DNA of 64,000 nucleotides, taken from positions 17,192-81,191 of the forward strand of contig WTXG01000171.1 of NCBI GenBank assembly GCA_022496185.1, written 5' to 3'. Numbering within the stretch: the stretch's first letter is position 1; each line of letters starts with the position of its first letter. This document shows, piece after piece, positions 32,013 through 42,800 of the stretch. Made by a program: the position numbers and the translations under genes. Under the pieces are notes generated by a model. The model was not told the DNA's origin, did not search any database, and saw only the letters and a list, made by a program, of their open reading frames with translations. The stretch comes from Multifurca ochricompacta. Lineage: Eukaryota > Basidiomycota > Agaricomycetes > Russulales > Russulaceae.

Positions 32013-35000
32013 ATTTCTAGGCAGTTGTGGGGGAGAGAGCTGTTCTGCAGCAACTCATATTTTCCCTGGCTCTTTATCTGCCTCTGGATGGCATCTATAG
32101 AAGTCCTTGATGAGTTTGGGCGCAAAGACATCCACAGCAGGTTCCCACGAGTTGTCGGCATCTGGGAATCCCTTCCATTTGATCAGATAGTGAAGCTTCC
32201 GATTACGTCCTCGACCCTTCCATTTGGCATTGGCAATGCGTTCCACTTCCCACTCTGGTTCCCCATCGATGAGGTCAGGGGGAGGTCTGGGAAAGTTCTG
32301 TCCGTGAATAGCGGTTTCTTTGTACGGCATTAGAAGACTAGCATGGAAGACGGGATGTATCTTCCAGGTGGCAGGTAACGTGAGCCTATACGTGATGTCT
32401 GACAGCTTCTGTTCAATCGCAAAGGGGCTGTGGCGTCTGGGAGCTAATTTTGCCATTGGGTGTGACGTATGGATATTGCGCCCTTCTAGCCAGACTTGAT
32501 CTCCAACCTGGTAGGGCGTAAACCTAGTAGGCTTCTCGGCTAGGGTCCTTTGCGCCTTCTGAAGGTTTCTACTGGCCGATTCCTGTATTTCTTCCCATTG
32601 GCCGATATGCTGTGTTACAGATGGTACATTCGTGGGTTTGTCTGTCCATGTGGTGCGAGGGTTCCATCCCATAATAAGAGAGAACAGGGTGGTCTACGTC
32701 GTTCCATTTGGCCAACTGTTGTGCGCAAACTCAGCTGTCACCAACCATTCTGCCCAGTCGTTCTGTTGTTCATTACACCAAAATCGAAGGTATTGTTCCA
32801 GCCATTGATTTGTTCGTTCCGATTGTCCATCCGTCTGGGGGTGATATGCGGTGGATATGTTCTGCTGAATATCGAGACGTTTACAGAGTGCTCGGGCAAA
32901 TATGGAGGCGAATCGCAGGTCTTGGTCGGAAATGATCTTCTGGGGTAGTCCATAGTGTCGATAGACATGGTCTAGGTATAATTTTGCAACTCCTTCCGCT
33001 GATATTGTTTCGTTACAGGGGATGAAGAGGGCAGCTTTTGAATAGTTGTGGTCCATAATGGTGAGTATCGAGTCGTATCCTTGTGACTGAGGAAGTTTAA
33101 CAATGAAATCCATGGCGATGGTTTGGAAGGGAGCTGTTGCAATTGGCGTAATGGGTGAAAGTGCCGGCGGTTTTGGGTGAGTGTTTACTTTGTTTGCCTG
33201 GCATTCTGCGCATCCTTTGACGTATGCTTCAACATCCTTTTTCATGTTTGGCCACCAGTAATCTCGTTTGGCAAGGGCGTAGGTATTTGCGATGCCAGGG
33301 TGTCCCGCAGAGGGAAGGTCATGGTGAAAATGAATCACCCCCCTCTTAATGTTGTCGCCACTGGTGACAACCAATCGATCACCGTCCTTCCACCAGAGGC
33401 CGTCTTTCATTTTTATGTTATGCGGCTCTGCCCAGGATTTGCACAGTTCCTGGTTCATATTCTGCATTACTTGGGCCCATAGATCCATGTCGTGGAGGCT
33501 AACAACAGCGGTTTTTGTGAAGACGTCTTCTGGTAAAACGACAATATTATCATTGTTGTTTTCCCCTTCATCTCATCCGGTTGGTCTGGACAGGGCATCA
33601 GCTCATGCATTACGAGCTCCTGGTAAGTGCTTGAGCGTAAAGTTGTACTCTTCAAGCTCCAAGACTTCTTGTGCTATTTGTTGGCTGATCTTGTGCGGTT
33701 CTCTCCAGTACAAAAGGTTGGAGTGGTCTGTATAAATGATGGTTTTGTGCGGGGATCCAGCCAAGTATGGTCGCCAATGTCGTAACGCTTTTACGATAGC
33801 CAATAACTCCCTGTCCCAAATGTCATAGTTTCTTTCTGCCGATGAGAACGTCTCTGAATAGAATGCGACGGGATGAAGAATCCCTCCAGTATCTCTTTGT
33901 GATAAGACTGCGCCATTGGCATACATGGAAGCATCAACTTCCAGTTCAAAGGGCTTGGCCAGGTCGGGTTGGATAAGAACCGGCTCGGAACTGATAATTG
34001 CTTTTATCTGGTCAAATGCTTTCTGTTGTAGTTTGTCCCAGTGCCAGGGCACGTCTTTCTTCAACAAATCATTAAGTGGTCGAGCGATAGCCGAGAATCC
34101 CTTGACAAAGTGTCGGTAGAAATTGCAAAATCCAATAAACGATCTGACGTCCTTGGTACACTGCGGGGCGGTCCATTCTCGGATGCCTTGCACTTTTACT
34201 GGGTCCATGCGCACTTGCCCCCCTTCTAGGATAACACCCAGATATTCAACCGTTTTTTGTTCGAAGGAACATTTGGTGGGTTTCAGGTAGAGGTCATGTT
34301 TTGCCAGGATTTCCAGTACCTCGTGAACTCGGGTTCGGTGGTGGTGAATGTCGTCTTTTGTGGCTACCAGGATATCATCCATATACACCATGACCTCTTC
34401 TGTGAGGATCAGGTCTTGGAAAATGTGATTCATCATGGCCTGGAAGGTTGCTGGCGAGTTTGTTAAGCCAAAAAACATAACGTTGGGTTTGAAGAGTCCT
34501 TGATTGGTCTTGAAGGCGGCTTTGGGCTGGTCGCCTTCTTGGATGCGAATGTTATTGTATCCCCAATGAACGTCCATTTTTGAAAATAAGGCTTTGTCAC
34601 ACATTTTGTCGATGATTTCTGAAATTAGAGGGAGTGGGTAGTTATTTTTCACCGTGAGTTCGTTAATCCGTCTGTAGTCCTGTACCGGTTGCAGTTTCCT
34701 GTCCTTCTTTTTAATGAAAAAGAAGGGTGATGCATAAGGCGAGTTGGAAGGTCGTATGTATCCTTTTGCCAGGTGTTCTTCCAGAAAGGTAGAAAGCGCT
34801 TCCTTTTCTGGCTGTGACAGGGGGTAGATCTTACAATCCACTGATCGCGGGGCATCTGGGACAAAGTCAATGGCATGGTCCCAAGGTTGAGAAGGAGGGA
34901 AACGTTGCGATTCTTCCTCTGAGAAGACCTTCCAATGTCGATGATATTCTGTAGGGACTACTTCTTCGAATGTCTTTTCTGGGTTCTTCTGCGCCTCTGC

Positions 35001-35098
35001 CTGGGCCAGTTCCGATGCTTTCGTAACATAACAATACACCTGATCCACAGGTTCTACGTCACTCCAGGTGACGGCCGATCCCATGACAATAGCATGGG

Positions 35099-35703
35099 TG
35101 TTACGACCTACCCAGCGTACCTGACAGACGGCAAGACGTGGGGGACACACAAGCAGTGACAGTAGCCGCGCGGGGTCCGCAAGGACATCGCCGGCTTAGT
35201 CATGATGTCCCATGCCAAAGTCCAGAAGACAGATACGGCATGAGGTACAGAAGCAGATCACGTGACAGTAAGGTTTGATGCCTCGTGTACAGAAGGACCC
35301 TGAACCTTAGTTGACGTGGGAAGACGGTGGCACTGGTTCTGATGGAAGGTTCCATAGTCACACGTCCAGAACCACAAGCGTCTAGATAAGCCTGATAAGA
35401 ACGGATGACTAAGCTAGTACCAGCATGTATATATACCCTAGCTAGTCTCGCTCAGATGGTTCCCCATCTTGAGCTCCTGTGACAATCAGTAGCCTTGTGG
35501 ACCTTTAACTTCCTTCCTTGCATCTCACCACCTGGACTCCTCTCTTTGGTGCTTTGTCCTTCTGGGGCCTTGCACACTGATTGGCTTGTGACTGAGCGTA
35601 GCATTGGACTTATTGTCTTCCACATCGACCCAAGATCGTCCTGACCTTGTCTCTGTGACCTAGCCGCCCGCACTCGACTGCGTACGCCCCTCTGAGCGTA
35701 ACA
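35099..35703 (+). repeat. 5' LTR of F, family 3
   Basis: 605 bp. TATATATA at 35428 and a likely RNA start at about 35466 (atcttgagct), whose complement is the primer site at 35706-35715. Confidence 0.93.
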
Positions 35704-35705
35704 TT

Positions 35706-35715
35706 AGCTCAAGAT
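35706..35715 (+). other. Primer-binding site of F (self-priming type)
   Basis: agctcaagat, two bases after the LTR, is the reverse complement of atcttgagct at 35466-35475 in the LTR, 38 bases past the start of the TATA box. Its sequence differs from the B/C/D site but it keeps the pairing with its own LTR. Confidence 0.65.
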
Positions 35716-35721
35716 CTCCCC

Positions 35722-36738
35722 ATGGCTACCTCACAGACAAAGAAAGACCCGCTTGCTGCTTCCACGCTGTTGGGAGGACGGCCACGGACGTACACCGGTG
35801 CTGGCAGTGGAGTGCCCTTCATGGACGACTTCATCGCCTTCTGGACTGCGAACCGACACCACCCTTCCCTCAGTGATGAGATACAGAGAACCGCCCTCGC
35901 CCTGACCTATGTCCAGGGGCCTGGAGTGGACAAGTGGAAACATAATTGGATCCTGCGCTTGCAAAAGACACAGAGCAGAAGCGGCACCCCTGAAATATGG
36001 GCCCCGTTCATAAAAGATTTCGAACACGCCTTTGCAAAGAGACGTGGACCTCGCCCCGTGCGTGCAGGCACTGGACCCCGCGGAGCTTCTGGCACTGCGG
36101 CGCCGAATCGCCGACCGGTGCAGAAGACCCCTACCCAAAGACAGTCGCTCCCTTTGGTGCAGGGATTATCCCAACCGACTACCCTGACCCCAGTGCTGGC
36201 TTTACCGCCACCGCAGGTTGAAACCCAGCCAGGCCCGGCCCCCCAGCCGGCAGCCACCTCTCATTGGCCCGGACCAGTAACCTACCAGCCAACGTCCGCC
36301 TGGCCAGGGCCGATCACCTTTATCCGCACCATGCAGTTGAAGCGTGGGTGCTGCTTTAGGTGCAACAAGAAAGGGCACGTGATTGGCACGTGCACAGCTG
36401 AGCAACCTGATAAAAAGGCTCAGAGGGCTGAGGCCCCTCCCCAAAATCCCCCTCAGAAAGATCGCGCTCCCCCTCCGGCAGTGGCGCAGCCAGGTTCCTC
36501 CGAGACGACGACTACGACGACAACGACGACCCCAACTTCGAGATCCCAGCAGGTTGCAGCCATAGTTCTGGCTGCCGCTGGAGTCACCCCGACTTCACCC
36601 GTTCCACCCGGTGGGCTTGTGCCTGCAGCGGGGGTGATGTTACGACCTACCCAGCATACCCGACAGATGGCAAGACGTGGGGGACACACAAGCAGTGACA
36701 GTAGCCGCACGGGGTCCGCAAGGACATCGCTGGCTTAG
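35722..36738 (+). CDS. Gag-like protein of F with a CCHC zinc knuckle
   Basis: An intact frame of 338 codons. The ATG at 35722 lies 19 bases after the 5' LTR. The N-terminal part (residues 1-110) contains RPRTYTGAGSG, FMDDFIAFWTANRHH and VDKWKHNWILRL, resembling the capsid-like start of Ty3-type Gag. A Pro/Gln-rich middle follows, then one zinc knuckle CFRCNKKGHVIGTC (CX2CX4HX4C, about residues 213-226). A Thr run is encoded by acg/act repeats near 36508-36530. The frame continues 101 bases into the 3' LTR before its stop, so the C-terminus is LTR-encoded. There is no protease or RT. It likely packages its own RNA. Confidence 0.8.
   Translation: MATSQTKKDPLAASTLLGGRPRTYTGAGSGVPFMDDFIAFWTANRHHPSLSDEIQRTALALTYVQGPGVDKWKHNWILRLQKTQSRSGTPEIWAPFIKDFEHAFAKRRGPRPVRAGTGPRGASGTAAPNRRPVQKTPTQRQSLPLVQGLSQPTTLTPVLALPPPQVETQPGPAPQPAATSHWPGPVTYQPTSAWPGPITFIRTMQLKRGCCFRCNKKGHVIGTCTAEQPDKKAQRAEAPPQNPPQKDRAPPPAVAQPGSSETTTTTTTTTPTSRSQQVAAIVLAAAGVTPTSPVPPGGLVPAAGVMLRPTQHTRQMARRGGHTSSDSSRTGSARTSLA
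36625..36637 (+). other. Polypurine tract of F
   Basis: gcagcgggggtga directly before the 3' LTR, with the same GGGGGTRA core as in B and C. Confidence 0.7.
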
Positions 36739-37242
36739 TCATGATGTCCCATGCCAAAGTCCAGAAGACAGATACGGCATGAGGTACAGAAGCAGATCAC
36801 GTGACAGTAAGGTTTGATGCCTCGTGTACAGAAGGACCCTGAACCTTAGTTGATGTGGGAAGATGGTGGCACTGGTTCTGATGGAAGGTTCCATAGTCAC
36901 ATGTCCAGAACCACAAGCGTCTAGATAAGCCTGATAAGAACGGATGACTAAGCTAGTACCAGCATGTATATATACCCTAGCTAGTCTCGCTCAGATGGTT
37001 CCCCATCTTGAGCTCCTGTGACAATCAGTAGCCTTGTGGACCTTTAACTTCCTTCCTTGCGTCTCACCACCTGGACTCCTCTCTTTGGTGCTTTGTCCTT
37101 CTGGGGCCTTGCACACTGATTGGCTTGTGACTGAGCGTAGCGTTGGACTTATTGTCTTCCGCATCGACCCAAGATCGTCCCAACCTTGTCTCTGTGACCT
37201 AGCTGCCCGCACTCGACCGCGTACGCCCCTCTGAGCGTAACA
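36638..37242 (+). repeat. 3' LTR of F, family 3
   Basis: 605 bp, same length as the 5' copy, ends gagcgtaaca, followed by the duplication atggg. Confidence 0.93.
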
Positions 37243-37724
37243 ATGGGTGAGAGGGTGTCGTGCAGCATAGTTGTATCCCAGGGACGTAATGATAACTGGG
37301 TAGAAATCTTTATCCATGGTAGCCTCTGCCCAGTTGATCTTAGGTTCGAATGCTGCCAGCCATGGATACCCTAAAACCATGTCTTCCTCTCCTAGATCCG
37401 TGATGAGGAAGCGAAGCTGCTTCGTTCACTCCCCAACCTGTACTTCTAAATCACAGCAATGTGTGATTTTTCCAGCTTTGTTAGCTGTCCCATCTATGTT
37501 CCAAATATTTTTCTCTTGGGGAAGTAACTGTGTCCCCAGTCCTAGCATCCTCTGGAGTCGTTGGCTAATGAAGTTATCTGTTGCTCCGGAGTCAATCAAT
37601 ATTCGTCTGTTGGCCATCTTCTGTTTGGTTTCAAAATGTACTGGTATTTTTAACGATTTGAAATGACTAGTGTATACAGAAGTTACATGGAGTGCTCTTG
37701 CCCAGGCCGATGGGGTCGAGCCGA

Positions 37725-39254
37725 TCAAAAATCCTTCTGGCCAAAGGCCTTATCGACGATCAAGGCGCGTACTGCCTCATCTTCGTTCATCATGTGCTCC
37801 CAGATAGCTGCCACCTTCTGTTCTTTGGTTTTCGGGGTGGTTGCCGGGTTTTCTTTTACTGGGGTAGGTAGGTTCTGTGTTGGCAGTGTCATGATAGTGG
37901 TGGCTACTGTTGCTTCAGCAGCGCGAGCTGTTTTCTTTGGGCAGAATCGCGACATATGTCCTTGTGCCCGGCAATGAAAGCAGCGCCCTTCCTTCATAAG
38001 GTTTTTCTTTTCGTCGTCGGTAAGGGCTGCATGGGCCTTGGTGCGATCTGCCGATGTGTCCATGGCGTTGGGATCTCGAGGGTGGATAGGTTTCACCCCA
38101 AACGCCGCCTTCCACTGGTCGCGGGTTTTACCCTTCTTCGTGTCCACTCCAAATCGTGTTTGGAAGTCGAGATAGTCCTGCTGCTGTGTTCTGGCAGCAC
38201 TTGTCCACTGGCTCCATGATTTGGGGTGATGAAATTGGATGATATTTTTCACCAGGGGGTTAGGCAATCCCTGGGAGAAGAGGTCAAGCGTCGCCTCTTC
38301 GTTTACATCGTACCCCGCTCTTTTGGCCAGGTTGCGGAATCTGGTTACATAGCCATCTAAGTCCCCTCTCTCCATTTTGAGGGACTTCAGTTCTCTGGCA
38401 GCCTTCTGCTTGGCCTGCCCATCTGTGAAGGTGTCTTTGAATCTTTGCGCCACTACATCCCACAGATCTTCGTCTGTGGTTCTGGTTCCAGCTGTAATTC
38501 TGTTGTTCAGCCATTCAATCTGCTCCATTGTCCAATCATCGACGGAATCCCCTCGGATGAGTGAGAGGAAGAGGTTGGTACGTTGGAAAGGGTTTACGAT
38601 TTGTGGGATGTCATGGTTGAAATTTTTAAACGTCTCAAACTCAAGCATGAACTTTCTGCTCTGAGATCGATCACCGGTGAACGTGGTTGGCAGGACTCCC
38701 GTAAGGCATCCTGATGGGGGGGGAAGATTCGGAGCAGGGACAATTGGAGCGGGGTCTGGTAATTGTGCAGCAATGGTTGACATTGTTGGGTATGTGAGGG
38801 TCAGGGTGTCTGAGGTCTGTCGTGTAATCTGGGGAGAGACTAAAGCAGGTATTCTGAACATAGTACTCTCGGGTGCAACTGTCTGAGCCGTAAAACTAGT
38901 GGCTATGACTTGTGCGTCTTCGCTGTTTTCTTCGATGTATTCTTCTGGTTCTGAATCTGTGACGATGGCTGGAGGATTTTCTCTCCAAGGTCCTAGGCCA
39001 TATTCTGGTGGGGCAGGTCCTGTGGTAACCCAGGAACGGTGGCTTCTAGAGTAACGGATATGGTACCAGACCCTCTTTTGTTCGTCGTATTCAACTGGCT
39101 GGTACTGATCGTCATGATAGACGTAGTATCCAAACTCGGTTTCAAAATCTTTCCAGACGGCAGAGCCAAGGACTTGTTGTGAAAGATTATCCTCGTCTTG
39201 GCGGTTGATGAGTTCTTCGTTGTGCAAGGTCAGACTGCGGCTGGATGAAGCCAC
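37725..39254 (-). CDS. gag of C, open frame without an ATG start
   Basis: The frame is open for 509 codons on the minus strand, from GTG 39254 to TGA at 37725-37727. Conserved blocks shared with B and D: EFGYYVYHDDQYQPVEYDEQ, MSTIAAQLPDPAP, FKNFNHDIPQIVNPFQRTN, FSQGLPNPLVKNIIQFH, and the zinc knuckle CFHCRAQGHMSRFC. Upstream of GTG the frame is closed by TAA. The first ATG gives TMFRIP at residue 132 and the next is MSTIAAQ, yet the upstream 130 residues are conserved in all copies. Initiation may therefore be non-AUG, or the ATG was lost in an ancestor. Gag ends at KDF-TGA inside a T5 run, where a -1 shift leads into pol. Confidence 0.82.
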   Translation of the reverse strand: MASSSRSLTLHNEELINRQDEDNLSQQVLGSAVWKDFETEFGYYVYHDDQYQPVEYDEQKRVWYHIRYSRSHRSWVTTGPAPPEYGLGPWRENPPAIVTDSEPEEYIEENSEDAQVIATSFTAQTVAPESTMFRIPALVSPQITRQTSDTLTLTYPTMSTIAAQLPDPAPIVPAPNLPPPSGCLTGVLPTTFTGDRSQSRKFMLEFETFKNFNHDIPQIVNPFQRTNLFLSLIRGDSVDDWTMEQIEWLNNRITAGTRTTDEDLWDVVAQRFKDTFTDGQAKQKAARELKSLKMERGDLDGYVTRFRNLAKRAGYDVNEEATLDLFSQGLPNPLVKNIIQFHHPKSWSQWTSAARTQQQDYLDFQTRFGVDTKKGKTRDQWKAAFGVKPIHPRDPNAMDTSADRTKAHAALTDDEKKNLMKEGRCFHCRAQGHMSRFCPKKTARAAEATVATTIMTLPTQNLPTPVKENPATTPKTKEQKVAAIWEHMMNEDEAVRALIVDKAFGQKDF

Positions 39255-39263
39255 GGTGGGGGG

Positions 39264-39274
39264 AGACTCGACTT
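39264..39274 (-). other. Primer-binding site of C (self-priming type)
   Basis: On the minus strand aagtcgagtct lies two bases after the 5' LTR. Its reverse complement agactcgactt is found in the LTR at 39503-39513, 34 bases past TATATAA (39541-39547). Confidence 0.7.
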
Positions 39275-39276
39275 AA

Positions 39277-39871
39277 TGTAACGCCGGGTGCGGGCGTTCG
39301 TCACGACGTGTGATGAGTCGCGTAGCGAAACTACAAAGTCAGGTGTATACTGTCTTTCAAGTACATGGAGGTCAGATGAGAGGTCAACAAAAAGGAGCTA
39401 ATCCCTTAGTGTCGGTGAGTGGAAAAGTGCCAGAAGCACTGAGACGATTCAAGAGTCGGGTCTTAGGAATCACCCAGAAGGTAATGCACCAAGTCAATTA
39501 AGAAGTCGAGTCTAAGGCATACAGGCTATCTAGGCAGGCCTTATATACGTAATAGAGATCGGAGTCTGAATTGGAGTATCGTACTCGGCGTATCAACGAA
39601 GTCGTAATATATCCAAAGGGGGAATGGAGTCAAGTGGGTCAGGCGAGAATATACGTAGACGAATCTGGTATAGTCGTGATTCTGGTGGGAAAATATGTAA
39701 GCATTCTGATGTAAGTTATGAGTCATAGATAAGCACAGCATGAGTCAGAGATAAGGGACAAACAAGGACAAAGCCAGTCACAACACAGTCAACAAAGGGG
39801 ATAAACACGTCCCAACAGCGAGTCACATGATGAAGAAAAGAAAACAAGATGACGCAACGGGGTTTGTAACA
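39277..39871 (-). repeat. LTR, family 1 (5' LTR of C, adjoining truncated D)
   Basis: 595 bp, TG...CA. To its left lie the primer site and gag of C; to its right the broken end of D's zinc-knuckle frame (RLHYVL). There is no polypurine tract on the D side and no matching 5-bp duplication with 20498-20502. It is therefore not the normal 3' LTR of D. Confidence 0.9.
39503..39547 (-). promoter_or_regulatory. C LTR core promoter and self-priming R start
   Basis: Minus-strand TATATAA (39547-39541) followed after 34 bases by agactcgactt (39513-39503), complementary to the primer site 39264-39274. The same spacing as in B. Confidence 0.65.
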
Positions 39872-42800
39872 CAAGACATAGTGCAACCGATCGACATTCT
39901 TTTCTTCCACATAGACTGGGGCCCCATAGACAGGTCCTCCTTTTTCCAGGCATCCAGCCATGTCCATACCTTCATTAGTGTAATAAATGTACTTGGCCAC
40001 CTCTATAGTGCTGTCATTCTTGGATGATGGGATCATGAGTGGGAAGTAAAATAGTGAGCTGGGGTCATTAGGGAAGAACGGGAATTCTGGGGACTCGTCA
40101 CCAAAGTCCACATTGATCAGGTCGTTGGGATGGGGGTGTTCGGGCAAATTAAAATCTTCATCGATGTCGATGATTCTGTCCCCTTCGGCCACTTTGGCGG
40201 TCACATCGTAGTCAATAGGAGAAAGTGGGCGAGAAGGAGGATGCACAGGAGTAGATAGGGGAAATGCATCGATGGCAGCGGAGGCGTGGACTCTGGATGG
40301 TGACATGGATGTTATTCTGGTCAATTGTGGAGGATGGGGTTGTCCAACAGCTCGTATTCTGCCTTGCTCTTTATCTGCCTCTGGGTGGCGTCTATAGAAG
40401 TCTTCGATGAGCTTGGGTGCAAAGACATCCACAGCAGATTCCCATGAATTGTCGGTGTCAGGGAATCCCTTCCATTTGATCAGATAGTGGAGCTTCCGAT
40501 TGTGCCCTCAACCCTTCCATTTCGCATCAGCGATACGTTCTACCTCCCATTCTGGCTCTCCATCAACTAGGTCAGGAGGAGGTCTGGGGAAATTCTGCCC
40601 ATGAATAGAAGTTTCTTTGTATGGTGTCAGAAGGCCAGTGTGGAAAACAGGGTGTATCTTCCAGGCGGCAGGTAACATGAGGTTATACGTGACATCTGAG
40701 AGCTTCTGTTCAATTGAAAAGGGGCCGTGGTGTCTGGGAGCTAATTTCGCTGTTGGGTGTGACATGTGGATGTTACACCCTTCTAACCAGACTTGATCTC
40801 CGACCTGATAGGGCGTAAACTTAGTGGGCTTCTCGGCCAGGGTCCTTTGCGCCTTCTGAAGGTTTCTATTGGCCAATTCCCATATCTCCTCCCATTGGCC
40901 GATACGCTGTGTTACAGATGGTACATTTGTGGGTTTATCCGTCCACATGGTGCGAGGGTCCCATCCCATAATAAGGGAGAAGGGAGTGGCTTTCGTTGTT
41001 CTGTTTGGCCAACTGTTGTGTGCAAACTCAGCTGTCACCAACCATTCTGCCCAGTCATCCTGCCATTCATTACACCAGAACCAAAGATATTGCTCTAACC
41101 ATTGATTCGTATGCTCTGATTGACCATCTGTTTGAGGGTGGTATGCTGTGGAGATGTTCTGCTGGATATTGAGGCATTTACAGAGGGCCCGGGCGAACAT
41201 AGATGCAAATCGTGGGTCTTGGTCCGAAATAATCTTTTGGGGGAGTCTGTAGTGCTGGTAGACATGGTTTAGGTAAAGTTTCACGACTCCTTCTGCTGAT
41301 ATTGTTTCGTTGCAGGGGATAAAGAGGGCTGCTTTTGAACAGTCATGGTCCGTGATGGTGAGTATCAAGTCATATCCTTGTGACTGTGGGAGTTTGACAA
41401 TAAAGTCCATAGTGATGGTTTGGAAGGGAGCTGTCGCAACTGGTGTGATGGGTGAAAGTGCTGGTGGTCTTGGGTGAGTGTTTACTTTGTTTGCCTGGCA
41501 TTCTGCACATCCTTTGACATATGCTTCAACATCCTTTTTCATGTTTGGCCACCAGTAGTCTCGTTTGGCAAGGGCATAGGTGTTTGCAATGCCAGGGTGT
41601 CCTGCAGAGGGAAGGTCATGGTGAAAATGGATCACCCCCCTCTTAATGTTGTTGCCACCAGTGACAACCAGTCGTTCACCATCCTTCCACCAGAGGCCAT
41701 TTTTCATCTTTATGTTATGCGACTCTGCCCAGGATTTACACAGCTCCTGATTCATATTCTGCATCACTTGGGCCCATAGATCCATGTCATGGAGGCTAAC
41801 AACAGCAGTCTTTGCGAAGACATCTTCTGGTAAGATGATGATATTGTCATTGTTGTTTTCTCCCTCATCACATCCAGTTGGTCTGGACAAGGCATCAGCT
41901 CGTGCATTACGAGCCCCAGGTAGGTGTTTGAGCGTGAAGCTGTACTCTTCAAGCTCCAAAACCTCTTGTGCTACTCGTCGACTGATCTTGTGAGGTTCTC
42001 TCCAGTAAAGAAGGTTAGAGTGGTCCATATAGATGATGGTTTTGTGTGGAGATCCAGCCAAGTATGGTCGCCAATGTCGCAATGCTTTTACAATAGCCAG
42101 TAGTTCCCTGTCCCAAATATTGTAATTCCTTTCTGCCGATGAGAATGTTTCTGAGTAGAATGCAACTGGGTGAAGGATCCCTCCAGTGTCTCTTTGTGAC
42201 AAGACCACCCCGTTGGCATACATGGAGGCATCGACTTCTAACTCAAAGGGTTTCACTAAGTCAGGTTGGATAAGAACCGGTTCAGAACTGATGATCATTT
42301 TTATTTGGTCGAATGCCTTCTGTTGTGGTTCACCCCAGTGCCATGGTACATCCTTCTTCAAGAGATCATTGAGTGGTCGGGCAATGGCCAAGAATCCTTT
42401 GACGAAGCGTCGGTAGAAATTACAAAAACCAATGAAGGATCTGACATCCTTGGTACACTGAGGAATGGACCATTCTCAGATGCCTTGTACTTTTACGGGG
42501 TCCATGCATACTTGCCCCCCTTCTAGGATGACTCCTAAATATTCAACAGTCTTTTGCTCAAAGGAGCATTTGGCAGGTTTCAGGTAAAGGTTGTGTTGCC
42601 CTAGGATTTCTAGTACTTCGTGAACTTGGGCCCGGTGATGGTGAATGTCGTCTTTTGTAGCCACTAGGATATCATCCATATAGACAACTACTTCTTCAGT
42701 GAGGATCAGGTCTCAAAAAATGTGATTCATCATAGACTGGAAGGTTGCCAGTGAATTTGTCAATCCAAAGAACATTACATTGGGTTCGAAAAGTCCTTGA

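Larger units (their letters stand above)
35099..37242 (+). mobile_element. Gag-only LTR retrotransposon F in pol of C
   Basis: A 2144-bp element with two 605-bp LTRs (35099-35703, 36638-37242; TGTTACG...GAGCGTAACA) and the target duplication atggg (35094-35098, 37243-37247). The interior of about 930 bp has a primer site, one gag-like frame and a polypurine tract (gcagcgggggtga), but no protease, RT or integrase. It must have moved using enzymes supplied in trans. The LTRs differ at few sites, mostly C/T or G/A. Confidence 0.92.
32055..37728 (-). pseudogene. pol of C, split by element F
   Basis: On the minus strand: TTG at 37728 in the -1 frame, protease ILIDSGATDNFIS, then the break at 37243-35098 where F inserted. 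It continues with [31 protein letters not shown], RNase H (LEVDASMYANGAVLSQRD), integrase HHDLPSAGHPG, CAECQANK, MDFIVKL, QSERTNQWLEQ, and chromodomain KLHYLIKWKGFPDADNSWEP. Stops interrupt the frame near 33606 (ARNA-stop-ADALS, CGA in related copies), 33573 and 32690. The domain order and chromodomain mark a chromovirus. Confidence 0.9.
20503..39871 (-). mobile_element. Chromovirus copy C (Ty3/gypsy), split by three insertions
   Basis: On the minus strand the order is 5' LTR 39277-39871, primer site, gag, pol (protease, RT, RNase H, integrase, chromodomain), zinc-knuckle module, polypurine tract, 3' LTR 20503-21094. Subtracting inserted B, F and the solo LTR with their duplications leaves about 7.5 kb, the same size as B without its Tc1 insert. 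The reading frames are broken by stops, so it is not autonomous. The 5' LTR is the one that also borders copy D. Confidence 0.88.
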
